From CAMYMQ01 sp963730305 (GTDB lineage Bacteria; Pseudomonadota; Alphaproteobacteria; Bin65), in assembly GCA_963730305.1 (NCBI GenBank), contig CAVSRB010000001.1, forward strand, positions 372,001-436,000: DNA of 64,000 nt. Direction: 5' to 3'. This document shows, in pieces, positions 7,681 through 18,030 of this stretch. Numbering within the stretch: position 1 is the stretch's first letter; each line of letters starts with the position of its first letter. Position numbers and translations under genes: made by a program. Under the pieces are notes generated by a model. The model saw nothing but the letters and a program-made list of their open reading frames with translations. It was not told the origin of the DNA and searched no databases.

Positions 7681-8223
7681 ATGACCGAAGCGACGACCCA
7701 ACCCGCGCTGAGCAACGAGCCGCCGATGAACGAGGCGGAGCGGCTGGCGCTCGCCGTGCGCGAGGCGCTGACCGATTCGATGGTCGAGCGGCTGTCGGTG
7801 ACCGGCGCCAACGCGCTGGAACTGGTCGACCGGCTCAACAACTCCGAGACCCGCGACGCGGTCCACGGCGTCATCGACCGGCTGGTCGAGCTGCACAAGA
7901 TCGGCGCGCTGCAGACCCTGTTCGACATGGTCGCGCTGATGCACGCGATGCGCTCGGCCTCGACCGACAACATCGTCGAGCGGCTGTTCGGCTTCGCCGA
8001 GCACATCCTCAACACCGTGGGCACCGAGGACATGGCCCGGCTGGCCGACAACGTCCGCCAGTCGATGGACGACGCCGCCACCGAAACGGCGGCCCAGCCC
8101 GCCAAGGGCGGCGTGTTCTCGACCCTCTCGCTGTTGTCGAAGCCGGAATCGCAGCGCAGCCTGCAGTTCCTCCTCGCCTTCGGCGAGAAGCTGCGCCAGT
8201 CGCAGGGCGCCGGCGGCTCATAG
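7681..8223 (+). CDS. DUF1641 domain protein
   Basis: A 180-residue, mostly helical acidic protein matching the DUF1641 pattern: repeated amphipathic helices with LNNSETRDAVHGVIDRLVELHKIGALQTLFDM in the centre (split over residues ~62-87) and MHAMRSASTDNIVERL after it. It has no catalytic motif I recognise. DUF1641 proteins are often encoded beside SQR-like flavoproteins, so it may be a partner of the preceding enzyme. It starts 12 bases after that gene and ends the operon. Confidence 0.8.
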   Translation: MTEATTQPALSNEPPMNEAERLALAVREALTDSMVERLSVTGANALELVDRLNNSETRDAVHGVIDRLVELHKIGALQTLFDMVALMHAMRSASTDNIVERLFGFAEHILNTVGTEDMARLADNVRQSMDDAATETAAQPAKGGVFSTLSLLSKPESQRSLQFLLAFGEKLRQSQGAGGS

Positions 8224-8249
8224 ACGTCCAACGATTCGTCCGACGATCT

Positions 8250-8424
8250 GCCCCCTCCCCCTCTTCGGAGGGGGAGGCCGGGGTAGTCGCGCCGTCTTCG
8301 AAAGCCGCGTGATGCGCGGCGCCCACAGGCACCTGTCAGATCCGTCGACAGCCGCTTGTCGACGGCGGATGCCGAACGGCGCCTCACCCCCTTCTGGCCT
8401 CCCCCCTGAAGAGGGAGAGGAAAT
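8250..8424. repeat. Palindromic intergenic repeat (CCCTCCCC type)
   Basis: Between DUF1641 and the malic enzyme there is an imperfect long inverted repeat: CCCCCTCCCCCTCTTCGGAG with GGGGGAGG (8251-8278) at one end, and CTGGCCTCCCCCCTGAAGAG with GGAGAGG (8394-8420) at the other. The left end is itself a hairpin (CTCCCCC-TCTTCG-GAGGGGGAG-like). Similar elements are scattered through alphaproteobacterial genomes. Nothing coding was seen in 8224-8542. Confidence 0.7.
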
Positions 8425-8542
8425 CACATCGGGCCGGTGTTCACGCGCGCTTTCGTTGCGGCCTTTAGCGATTTGGCAACCAAGGCCGGCCTAGTCAGGA
8501 CCTCCGGCGCGCGGCCCCCGCGCGACAACAGGAGGACCGGCG

Positions 8543-10185
8543 ATGAGCGACCGACGCGTGGCCAAGCGCGGCGTCCAGGTCTTGGACGACCCGCGGCTGA
8601 ACAAGGGCACCGCCTTCACCGAGGCGGAACGGGAGAAACTGGGCCTGATCGGGCTGTTGCCCGAGGTGGTCGAGAGCGAGGACCGCCAGCTCGAACGGGT
8701 GCTCGACCATCTCGGCCACAAGCCCAACGACCTCGAGCGCTACATCTACCTGATCGGCCTGCTCGACCGGAACGAGACCCTGTTCTATCGCGTGCTGATG
8801 TCGGACCCGGCGCGGTTCCTGCCGATCGTCTACGACCCGACCGTCGGCGAGGCCTGCCTCAAGTTCGGCCACATCTTCCGCCGGCCGCGCGGCATCTACC
8901 TGTCGCTCAACCACAAGGGCCGGGTGAAGGAGATCCTGCGCGGATGGCCGGTGAAGGACGTCCGCTTCATCTGCATCTCGACCGGCGGCCGCATCCTCGG
9001 CCTCGGCGACCTCGGCGCCAACGGCATGGGCATCCCGATCGGCAAGCTGCAGCTCTACACCGCCTGCGCCGGCGTGCCGCCGGACGCGCTGCTGCCCGTG
9101 CTGATGGACGTCGGCACCAACAACCAGAGCCTGATCAACGACCCGCTCTACCTGGGCCTGCGCCAGCCGCGGCCCTCGGTCGAGGAGCTGGACGACTTCG
9201 TCGAAGAATTCGTCGAGGCGGTGCAGGAAGTGTTCCCGCGCTGCTGCATCCATTTCGAGGACTGGACCGGCACCGACGCCGTCCGCCTGCTCGCCCGCTA
9301 CCGCGATAAGGTCTGCTGCTACAACGACGACATCCAGGGCACCGCCGGCGTGGCGCTCGCCGGGCTGTACAGCAGCCTGCGCGTGACCGGCGGCAAGCTG
9401 TCAAGGACCAGCGCGTCCTGTTCCTCGGCGCCGGCTCGGCCGGCATCGGCATCGCCAACCTGATCGCTTCGGCGATGGAACTGGAAGGCCTGTCGGCCGA
9501 GGACGCGCGCCAGCGGATCTCGCTGTTCGACATCAACGGCCTGCTGGAGCCGTCGCGCACCGATCTGTTCGACTTCCAGACGCCCTACGCCCACCCCCAC
9601 GCGCCCGAGACCGACCTGGTCAAGGCGATCGAATCACTCAAGCCGACCATCCTGATCGGGGTCAGCACCAAGGGCCGGGCGTTCAGCCAGCAAGTCGTCG
9701 AGGCGATGGCGCGGCTCAACGAGCGGCCGGTGATCTTCGCGCTGTCGAACCCGACCGATCACGCCGAATGCACCGCCGAGCAGGCCTACCGCTGGTCCAA
9801 GGGCAAGGCCCTGTTCGCCGCCGGGGTGCCGTTCCCGCCGGTGCAGGTCGACGGCCGCACCTTCGTCCCCGGCCAGGGCAACAACCTCTACGTCTTCCCG
9901 GCGATCGGGCTGGCGGCCTACGCCACCCAGGCGTCGCGGATCACCGACGAGATGTTCATCGCCGCCGCCCAGGGCGTCGCCGACCTGGTCACCCAGCAGC
10001 AGCTCGAGACGGGCCTGCTCTACCCGCCGCAGACCGATATCCTGAAGACCGAGATCGCGGTGGCGGCCAAGGTCGCCGAGGTGATCTTCGACCGCGGCCT
10101 GGCACGCGTGAAGCGGCCCAAGGACATGGACGCCTTCATCGGCGACCACGTCTACGAGCCGACCTATCCGACCCTGGCCGGATAG
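8543..10185 (+). CDS. NAD-dependent malic enzyme, frameshifted
   Basis: Oxidatively decarboxylates malate to pyruvate and CO2. The N-terminal malic domain has the ICISTGGRILGLGDLGANGMG signature region and the catalytic/metal residues around FEDWTGTDA and CYNDDIQGTA. The Rossmann motif VLFLGAGSAGIGIANL continues in another frame: one base is missing at about 9402 (CTGTC-AAG where CTGTCN-AAG is expected). With it restored the protein is about 547 residues, the normal length of the ~60-kDa MaeA-type NAD enzyme. C-terminal motifs FALSNPTDHAECT, FVPGQGNN and FPAIGLAA are intact. AGGAGG lies 8 bases before the ATG. Confidence 0.92.
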
Positions 10186-10195
10186 AGCGGGAGGC

Positions 10196-11017
<822 letters not shown>

Positions 11018-11152
11018 CGCGTGCCTTGAAGATGGTCGTCGGGGCGTCGCGCCCCTGTCCGGAAAGATGTGGGCCGGATCCCGGATCGGCAAGGCGCACG
11101 CCGTTCCGGCGGCGCAACGCCATCCCGCCCGTCGTGCAGGCGCCGTGCCACG

Positions 11153-12824
11153 TCAGGCTGCGGCGCAGCCCCGCACCCGGTCGGCCAGCGCCAGCGGGTC
11201 GGCCGGCGCCGCGTCGCCGCGCCAGTAGACCATCTGGTCCGGGCCGATCAGCGCGAGGTCGCGGCCGTAGAGGTCGCGCGCCGCCGGATCGTCGACCGCC
11301 AGCACGGCCAGCGGCACCCCGCGGGCGTCGAACGCCTGCTGGATCGCCGTCACCGCGCCCTCCCCGCCGCCAAGGCGGAGCAAGGTGAACTCCGTGCCGA
11401 GCCGGTCGAACAGCGCCGTCTCGCCGTCCAGCCAGAAATGGGGGGCACGGTGGCCCGGCCGCGCGGTCGGCTCGTAGGTATTGGCGGTATCGGGTGGGGC
11501 CGGGGTGCCGTCGTCGACGATCAGCGGCGAGTTCTCGTAGCGGAAGCCGAGGTGGATGCCCGGAATCAGGAATTCGTAGCGGGCGTGGTCGACCAGCTTG
11601 GCGCCGATCTCGGCGCGTTCCTGCGCCGCGGCCGCGGTGTCGGCCTCGAAATCGGCGCTGACCGTGGTGCCGCCGACCGAATCGGCGAAGCGCTTGGACC
11701 AGTCGAGATTGCGCCCGCCGATCGCCTTGCGGTCGGTCTCGTAACTGTCGAGCAGGTGCGGGCCGGCCCAGCCCTGCGCCACCGCAGCCAGCTTCCAGGC
11801 CAGGTTGACCGCGTCGTCGATGCCGGTGTTCATGCCCAGCCCGCCGGTCGGCGTGAACAGGTGGACCGCGTCCCCGGCGAGCCACACCCGCCCCTTGCCG
11901 TAGTGCTGGGCCAGCAGCCGGTAGCCCGCGGTCCAGGGCACGAAGGAGATGACCTCGCGCAGCGCCGGGCCGCCCAGCGCCTTCTCGACCATCTCGCGCA
12001 CGTAGGCCTCGTCGAGCGGCCGCTCCTGGGGCAGCTGGATCTGCCAGACGTAGCGCTCGTCGCCGTCGATCGCGCAGCACACGGCGCGGATCTCCGGGGT
12101 GACGATCCAGTATTGCCAGGACCGGGTCGGCCAGGTCATGCCGGCGGCCGGCGCCTGGCGGACGAAGACCGAGACCATCGAGCCGCCGAAGAACGGGCGG
12201 ACGACCCCGGCATCGCCCTCCAGCTCGATGCCCAGCGCCTTGCGCACCCGGCTGCCGCCGCCGTCGCAGCCGACCAGGTAGTCGGCCTCGAAGAGCCTGC
12301 TCGCGACCGGTCGCGACCTCGACCGCCCGCGCCTCGACCCGGTCGCCGTGGTCGGTGAAATCCTCGAACCGCCAGCCGAAGCGGACGTCGATCGCCGGGA
12401 AGTCGGCCAGCCGGTCGAACAGCGCCTGCTCGAGGAAGAGTTGCGAGCCGCGATTGGCGGGCTCGGGCCCCGGCCACGGCCCTTCCCCGCGCGTCGTCTC
12501 GTCCAGCGCCTCGCCCCAGCTCGCCATGTGCATCCGGCCGAGCTCGTGGCCGGAGAAGCGGGTGAAATAGGTGACGTCGCAGGGATAGTCGCGCGGCAGC
12601 GCCATGGTGCGGAACCGGTCGGCGACGCCGAGCCGGCGCAGGTGCTCCATCGAGCGCGGGCTGGTCGCGTTGGCCTTGGGCCACTCGGTCGGCCCGGGCC
12701 GGTCGTTGAGCAGGACGCAGCGGATGCCCCGCCGACCGAGCTCGAGCGCGATGATCATGCCGACCGGCCCGCCCCCGGCGATCATCGCGAAGGGGCGGCC
12801 GCCCGTTTCCGACCGTGACGTCAT
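11153..12824 (-). CDS. FAD-binding aromatic monooxygenase (PheA/MhpA type), frameshifted
   Basis: Class A flavoprotein hydroxylase. The N-terminus has the GxGxxG motif (MIAGGGPVGMIIALEL), a substrate/FAD region with NATSPRSMEHLRRLG, and the DG motif VGCDGGGSRVRKALG. A frame change at about 12295 separates GREQAL from FEADYLVGCDGGG. The second FAD motif VWLAGDAVHLFTPTGGLGMNTGIDDA (seen across residues ~300-325) confirms the family, and the C-terminal thioredoxin-like domain ends with LIGPDQMVYWRGD, typical of phenol/3-hydroxyphenylpropionate hydroxylases. Corrected length is about 557 residues. It lies upstream of the ring-cleaving dioxygenase. Confidence 0.87.
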
Positions 12825-12915
12825 CGGCTCAGCGGTCCCGCGGCCGGCAGGCCCGCCCAACGGCAGAACGATCCGAATTTCATGCTTCCCCCCGTATCGC
12901 CGGGGGAATTGCGGC

Positions 12916-14049
12916 TCACCCCCAGACGTCTGCGGCGACTTCGACGACGCGGGCGAGCTTGGCGCGCTGGTCGTCCTCGGTCAACGGATTGCCACGGATC
13001 GAGCTTGCAAAGCCGCATTGCGGGCTGAGCCGGAGCTGGTCGAGCGGCGCGAATTGCGCGGCCTCGCCGATCCGGCGCTTGAGCATATCGGCGTCCTCCA
13101 ACACCGGCGTCTTGGTCGAGACCAGGCCGAGCACGACCGCCTTGTCGCCCTTGGGCAGCAGGCGCAGCGGCTCGAACCCGCCGGCCCGCTCGGTGTCGTA
13201 TTCGAGGAAATAGCCGTCGACGTCGATCTGGTTGAACAGAACGTCGGCGACCGCGTCGTAGCCGCCCTTTGCCGCCCAGTTGCCCTCGCGGTTGCCGCGG
13301 CACTGGTGCATCGTAACGGTCATGCCCGCGGGCCGGTCCGCGAGCACGGCGTTGATCCGGCGGGCATAGTCGCGCAGCAGCTCGTCGGGGTCATGGCCCC
13401 AGCCGCGCACGGTCGCCCGGTGGGTGTCGTCGCACAGGAAGGCGATCGAGGTGTCGTCGAGCTGGACGTAGCGCGCGCCGGCCGCGCCGAGCGCCGCGAT
13501 CTCCTGCCGGTAGGCCGCGGTCAGGTCGGCCCAGAATTGTTCGACATCGTCATAGTGGCCTTCGCGGATACCCGCGTCGCCGCCGCCATACATGTGCAAG
13601 AGGATCGGCGCCGGCAGCGTGACCTTGGGCGTCAGGCGCGTGGCGTCGCGCAGGAATTCGAAGGCGCGGACGACCGAGCTCTCCCGCCAGCGGATCGGGC
13701 CGTTGACCCAGAAGCGCGAGAACGGCGCCTCGCTGCCGTCCTTCATCTTCCAGGTGAAGTCGGTGGTGCCGGTGCGGTGGGCCGAGGTGCCCTCCCAGCC
13801 CAGCAGCAGCTCGAGCCACCAGCTCCGCCGCCGGAACTCGCCGTCGGTGGCCACCTTCAGCCCCACGGATTCCTGCATCGCGACCACGTCGCGGATGCAG
13901 GCGTCCTCGACCGCCCGCAGCGCGGCATTGTCGTGCGGGCCGAGATGCTCACCGGCGGTCTGGACGCCAAGGAACCGCTCGCGGGCGTCCTTCAGGGCCG
14001 CGGGACGCAGCAGGCTGCCGACGTGATCGGCATGGAACGGTGGCGGCAT
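12916..14049 (-). CDS. MetE-like cobalamin-independent methyltransferase family protein
   Basis: A 377-residue TIM-barrel protein of the zinc-dependent MetE C-terminal/YxjG family. It starts with the family signature FHADHVGSLLRP and has DGEFRRRSWW, then YVQLDDTSIAFL. Candidate zinc ligands are His and Cys in VTMHQCRGN and the final Cys in LSPQCGFASS. Full methionine synthase is about twice as long, so this short form probably acts on another thiol or methyl donor; epoxyalkane:CoM transferases belong to the same superfamily. GAGGAG precedes the ATG. It lies in a minus-strand run with the B12 mutase genes upstream and the hydroxylase downstream. Confidence 0.85.
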   Translation of the reverse strand: MPPPFHADHVGSLLRPAALKDARERFLGVQTAGEHLGPHDNAALRAVEDACIRDVVAMQESVGLKVATDGEFRRRSWWLELLLGWEGTSAHRTGTTDFTWKMKDGSEAPFSRFWVNGPIRWRESSVVRAFEFLRDATRLTPKVTLPAPILLHMYGGGDAGIREGHYDDVEQFWADLTAAYRQEIAALGAAGARYVQLDDTSIAFLCDDTHRATVRGWGHDPDELLRDYARRINAVLADRPAGMTVTMHQCRGNREGNWAAKGGYDAVADVLFNQIDVDGYFLEYDTERAGGFEPLRLLPKGDKAVVLGLVSTKTPVLEDADMLKRRIGEAAQFAPLDQLRLSPQCGFASSIRGNPLTEDDQRAKLARVVEVAADVWG

Positions 14050-14179
14050 GGCGGCTCCTCGATGACCGGGCGCAAGGCCGGCACCCTACCGTCGTGTCGC
14101 CGGGGAGGGCAAATGCGTTGGGCTGCACGCAAGGCCCGCCCGACGCATGGAGACTCGGGCGGATCGGGATGACCCGGCG

Positions 14180-15201
14180 TTACCGCCCGACCAGACCGAT
14201 CAGCGGCATCCCGATCCGCCCGCAGGGGCAGTCGTAGGGCCGGTCGGACAGCCGCGCCCGGTCGCCGGTGCGGTAGCGGATGACGGGCGAGGCCTCCTTG
14301 TCGAGGGTCGTCACCACGATCTCACCCACCTCGCCAGGGGCGATCGGCTGCAAAGTGTCCGGGTCGAGCAGTTCGGTGATGATCGTGTCCTCGTTGATCA
14401 GATGCAACTCGCCCCGGTCGTGGGAATGGGCGCAGGCGACCGCGAGGACCGGCCCGCCCGCCTCGGTCCGGCCGTAGACCGCGTGGCCCGCGAACCCGCT
14501 CGGCAGGACAGCGTCGAGGGCGTGGCGATCGGCTGGCGCCGCTGCCGGCCCGGCGAGCGCGGCGCGGCGCAGGCGCCAGTCCTTGTCCCGGGATCGATGC
14601 CCTGCTCGGCGGCCAGGCGCGCCAGCTCGACGAGCCACGCCGGCGTCGCCGCGGCGAAATCCCACGCCTGGTCGCGCAGCCACTGGACGACCAGTTCCCC
14701 CCGCCCGGGCCCGACCGGGAAGCAGGTCGCGCCCAGCGCGCGGCAGCCCGCTTCGTAGGCCCAGCCGTCGAGGCACAGGCCGTAGTCGTGACTCTGATAG
14801 GCGCGGTCGCCGCGGCGCAGGCCGGCGCAGTGGAGCAGCCGGGCGACCTGCGCCGGCAAGGTCTGGTGAAAGTCACGGGCGGTGAAGCCGAACATCACCG
14901 GCGGCCCCGCCGTCTCCGCCGTGGCGAAGACGCGCTCGACCTGGAATTCCTGCGCCGTCAGCATCGGCAGCGGATAGCGCTCGTGCAGTTGCTCGACGGT
15001 GAGCATCGGCGCGTTGGCGAGTCCCTGCGGGTCGGCGAGGTCGCGCGGGTTCTGGCCGGCGGCGCGGAAATGCGCCGACCATTCGAGCGAGCCGGACAGC
15101 CGCTTGCCCAACCGGACCAGCTTGTCGCGCTGGATCGCCAGGATCGCGTCGCGATCGAGGAATTCGATCTCGGGATGGAATGCCGGTTCCGGCGCCGCCA
15201 T
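14180..15201 (-). CDS. PaaK-like acyl-CoA ligase, short form, frameshifted
   Basis: Adenylate-forming enzyme related to phenylacetate-CoA ligase. Visible parts are the N-terminal helix with DKLVRLGKRLSGSLEWSAHF, MFGFTARDF, the AxPxWLVELARLA segment, VYGRTEAGG and the RYRTGDRARL motif. One base appears lost at about 14593 (PG to DKDW). The protein ends ~17 residues after RTGD, at CPCGRIGMPLIGLVGR; PaaK enzymes continue ~90 residues with the mobile C-terminal subdomain carrying a catalytic lysine. I find no continuation in any frame downstream, so the gene is truncated or a deviant form of about 340 residues. It is encoded after the mutase subunits (57-base gap), suggesting it activates the mutase substrate. 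Confidence 0.75.
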
Positions 15202-15257
15202 GGCTCGCGTACCGCGCCCGTTGTCGCCCGTCTGGAAACGCCGACCAGAATAGCCGG

Positions 15258-15689
15258 TCAGGGCGCCCCGGTGTTGACCGGCGCCTCGGCCGGCGCGTTG
15301 CGCCGCTCGCCGGTGAGCACGGCGGCGATGCCGTTCAGGATCGCCTCCTTCGACGTGCCCGGCGTGAACACGGCCGATGCGCCCATGCCCTTCAATTCCT
15401 CGACCATCTCCGGGGTCAAGACGCCGCCGACGACGAGCTTGGGATCGACGCCCTTCTCGGCCAGGGCGCCCAGCACCCGGCCCGACAGGAACACCGGCTC
15501 GCCGCCCAGGAAGCTCAGGCCGACGATGTCGGGCTGCTCCTCGGCGCAGGCGGCGGCGATCCGCTCCGGCGTGTTGTAGAGCCCCATGTTGATGACCTCG
15601 TGGCCGACGTCGGACAACCAGCGCTCGACGACGGTGATGCCCATGTCGTGCGCGTCGGCGCCGACCTTCGCGATCAGGATGCGTGCCAT
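15258..15689 (-). CDS. B12-binding small subunit of an acyl-CoA mutase
   Basis: A 143-residue free-standing cobalamin-binding domain. The DxHxxG motif is at residues 12-17 (DAHDMG), where His14 replaces the dimethylbenzimidazole ligand of cobalt; the SxL (GLSFL) and GG (VVGGVL) motifs follow. The size matches the small subunits of isobutyryl-CoA and 2-hydroxyisobutyryl-CoA mutases (about 135-140 residues), not the ~700-residue methylmalonyl-CoA mutase. GGGAGG precedes the ATG. It is the partner of the large subunit encoded 36 bases upstream. Confidence 0.92.
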   Translation of the reverse strand: MARILIAKVGADAHDMGITVVERWLSDVGHEVINMGLYNTPERIAAACAEEQPDIVGLSFLGGEPVFLSGRVLGALAEKGVDPKLVVGGVLTPEMVEELKGMGASAVFTPGTSKEAILNGIAAVLTGERRNAPAEAPVNTGAP

Positions 15690-15725
15690 GCCCGTTTCCT
15701 CCCGTTTCTCGCCGTTTCCAGCCGC

Positions 15726-17346
15726 CTACAGCGGCAGTTCGTGGCCGATCGCCTGGCGGAACGCCTCGCCGACCTCGCCGAGGGTGCAGCGGGCGTCGAC
15801 CGCGGCGAACACGCTCGGCATGACATTGGCGTCGCTCGCCGCCGCCTGCCGGACCCCGTCGAGCGCGGCCTCGACCGCGGCCTGGTCCCGGTTCGCCCGG
15901 TAGTCGCGGATATAGGCGATGCGGCCCTCCATCATCGCGCGGTCGACGCGGAAGAAGCTCATCTCCGGCGTCTTGTCGTCCTCGTCGGCAAAGCAGTTGA
16001 CCCCGACCACGGGCAGGTCGCCGTCGTTGACCCGGTCGTAATGCTCGAACCGGGCGTTGCGGATCGCGTCCTCGATGTAGCGCGCCTTGAACAGCTCGAG
16101 GTAGCCGCCGTTGGCGCGCATCTCGTCCATCAGCGCCAGGATCTCGGCTTCGAGCCGGTCGGTCAGCTCCTCGACGAAATAGGAGCCGCCGAGCGGGTCG
16201 ACCGTCTTGGTGACGTTGGTCTCGTAGCCGATCACCTGCTGGGTGCGGATCGACAGCGTGTGCGACTCCTCGGTCGGCAGCGCGTAGGCCTCGTCGTAGG
16301 ACGTGGTGTGGATCGACTGGGCGCCGCCGAGCACCGCGGCCAGGGTCTGGACGCCGGCGCGGACGATGTTGTTGAGCGGCTGCTGGGCGGTCAGCGGCAG
16401 CGCCGCGGTCTGGATCGCGGTGCGGAACCAGCACGAGCGGTCGTTCTTCGCCCCGTAGGTCTCGCGCAAGAGCCGCGCCCAGATCCGCCGCATCGCGCGC
16501 AGCTTGGCGACCTCCTCGAAGAAGTCGAGGTGGGCGGCGGTGAAGAAGGCCATGCGCGGGGCGAAGGCGTCGACGTCGATGCCGCGCGCCAGCAGACCCT
16601 CGATATGCTCGCAGGCGACCATCATCGCGAAGGCCGCCTCCTGGATCGCGTTCACGCCGGTCTCGCGGATGTTGTAGGCGTTGACGTTGACCAGGTTCCA
16701 CTTGGGCAGGGTGCCCGCGCAATATTCCATCACGTCGAGGCCGACCCGGTGGGTGAACTCGATCGGATAGAAGGTGGTGTTGGACTGGTAGGTCGGGCCG
16801 ACCAGCTGGGTGAAGGCGCAGTTCATGATCGTGCCGATCAGCTTGTCGACCGGCGTGCCCCGCGCCTGCGCCAGGCGGACGTAGGTGGCGACGATGAAGG
16901 CCGAGGCCGGCGGCTGGCAGATCAGGGTCGAGCTGACCTTGTCCAGGGGGATGCCCTCGTAGAGCTCGGCGACGTCCTCCGCCGTGGCCACCGAGGTGCC
17001 GACCGTGCCGACGTCGCCCTCGGCGAGCGGGTGGTCCGGGTCGATCGCCAGCTTGGTCGGCACGTCGTAGTCGACGTTCAGCCCGGTCATGCCCTGGCGC
17101 AAGCAGGAACAGGAGCCGGTCGTTCGACGCCTTGGGCGTGCCGTAGCCGGACTGCTGGCGCCGGGTCCAGAAGCGCTTGCGGTACATCTCCGGGTGGATG
17201 CCGCGGGTGAACGGGTATTCGCCCGGCCGCTCCGCGGTGCCGTCCTGCGGCCCGTAGACCGGGTCGAGCTCGATGCCCGACAGGGTCTTGAAGTCGCGCG
17301 GGCGCTCGCCCTCCAGATAGCGGTCGAAGACCTTGGAATCGCTCAT
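15726..17346 (-). CDS. Acyl-CoA mutase large subunit with unusual active site, frameshifted
   Basis: TIM-barrel catalytic subunit of a coenzyme-B12 mutase. One extra T at about 17101 splits SNDRLLFLL from RQGMTGLNVDYD; corrected length is about 539 residues, like HcmA/IcmA. Family landmarks are VDYDVPTKLAIDPDHP, EGDVG, TLPKWN, DAFAPRMAFF, EVAKLRAMRRIW and DPLGGSYFVEELT. Aligned by eye with methylmalonyl-CoA mutase, Tyr89 becomes Gln65, Ala116 becomes Asp92, no Arg occurs where Arg207 binds the carboxylate, and His244 becomes Asn225 (AYNIRETG). So it is not a methylmalonyl-CoA mutase. The Asp is shared, as I recall, with 2-hydroxyisobutyryl-CoA mutase. The start overlaps TetR by four bases; AGGGAGGAAAGC precedes it. 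Confidence 0.88.
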
Positions 17347-17943
17347 GCTTTCCTCCCTGCCCCGTTGGCCGCGACGCTCAGGCCGTCGCACAGGATCGTT
17401 TCGATTTCGCCGACCAGCGCCGCGGGCGGCACCGGCCCGCCCGGGTCGTACCAGCGGTCGAGCGTGTTGAGCGCGCCCAACAGCGTGAAGGCCGCCACCG
17501 ACGGATCGATCGGCCGGAACGCGCCCTCGACGCTGCCCGTCGGTGATGACACCGCGGATCAGGTCGAGATAGGCCCGCTCCAGCGCGACCACCCGCGCGC
17601 GCTCGGCCGGCGGCAGCGCCATGCGGTCGCGGTTGAGCACGATCAGGTTGTCCGGGTGCGAGCGGAAGAAGTCGGCGTGGTTGCGGATCAGCGCGGCCAG
17701 TCGGGCCCGCGGCGTGGCCGCCTCGCCCAGCGCCTGGCGCGCGCCGGCCAGGATGGTCTCGATCGAGAAGGTGCAGATCCGCTCGAGCAGATCCTCCTTC
17801 TCGCGGATGTGATAGTAGAGCCCGGCCTTGGTCAGCTTGGCCCGCGCCGCCACCTCGCGGATCGAGGTCGCGGCGAAACCGTTGCGCGCGAACAGTTCCG
17901 CGGCGGCGTCCAGCACCTGGTCGTGACGGGTCGGTCGGGCCAT
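17343..17943 (-). CDS. TetR-family regulator, frameshifted
   Basis: N-terminal helix-turn-helix of the TetR type: VLDAAAELFARNGFAATSIREVAARAKLTKAGLYYHIREKEDL across residues 9-52. The C-terminal ligand-binding part is in another frame after one extra G at about 17537 (VITDG then SVEGAFRP), ending AALVGEIETILCDGL. Corrected length is about 199 residues. Its stop overlaps the mutase start by four bases (ATGA), so the regulator is translationally coupled to the operon and probably controls it, perhaps by sensing an acyl-CoA. Confidence 0.85.
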
Positions 17944-18030
17944 GGCACGGGTATAAACTTAACCGACCGGACGGTCAAGTAATGGGGTGGCGAACAGGGC
18001 GGGATTGCCGCCCTGCCCGGCCTTGCGCCG

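Noticed and set aside
5828..8223. A dissimilatory dsr sulfur-oxidation operon
   Set aside because: Only DsrE-like and TusA-like proteins are present; there is no dsrAB, dsrC or dsrMKJOP.
8543..10185. Programmed frameshift in the malic enzyme
   Set aside because: No slippery heptamer or structure is evident, and the same kind of single-base indel recurs in twelve other genes, so an error is simpler.
11153..12824. NicC (6-hydroxynicotinate hydroxylase) partner for the NicX-like gene
   Set aside because: The C-terminal domain is of the phenol/3-hydroxyphenylpropionate hydroxylase type, and the gene is 34 kb away in another operon.
15258..17346. Methylmalonyl-CoA mutase
   Set aside because: The B12 domain is a separate small subunit and the carboxylate-binding arginine and catalytic histidine are not found at the expected places.
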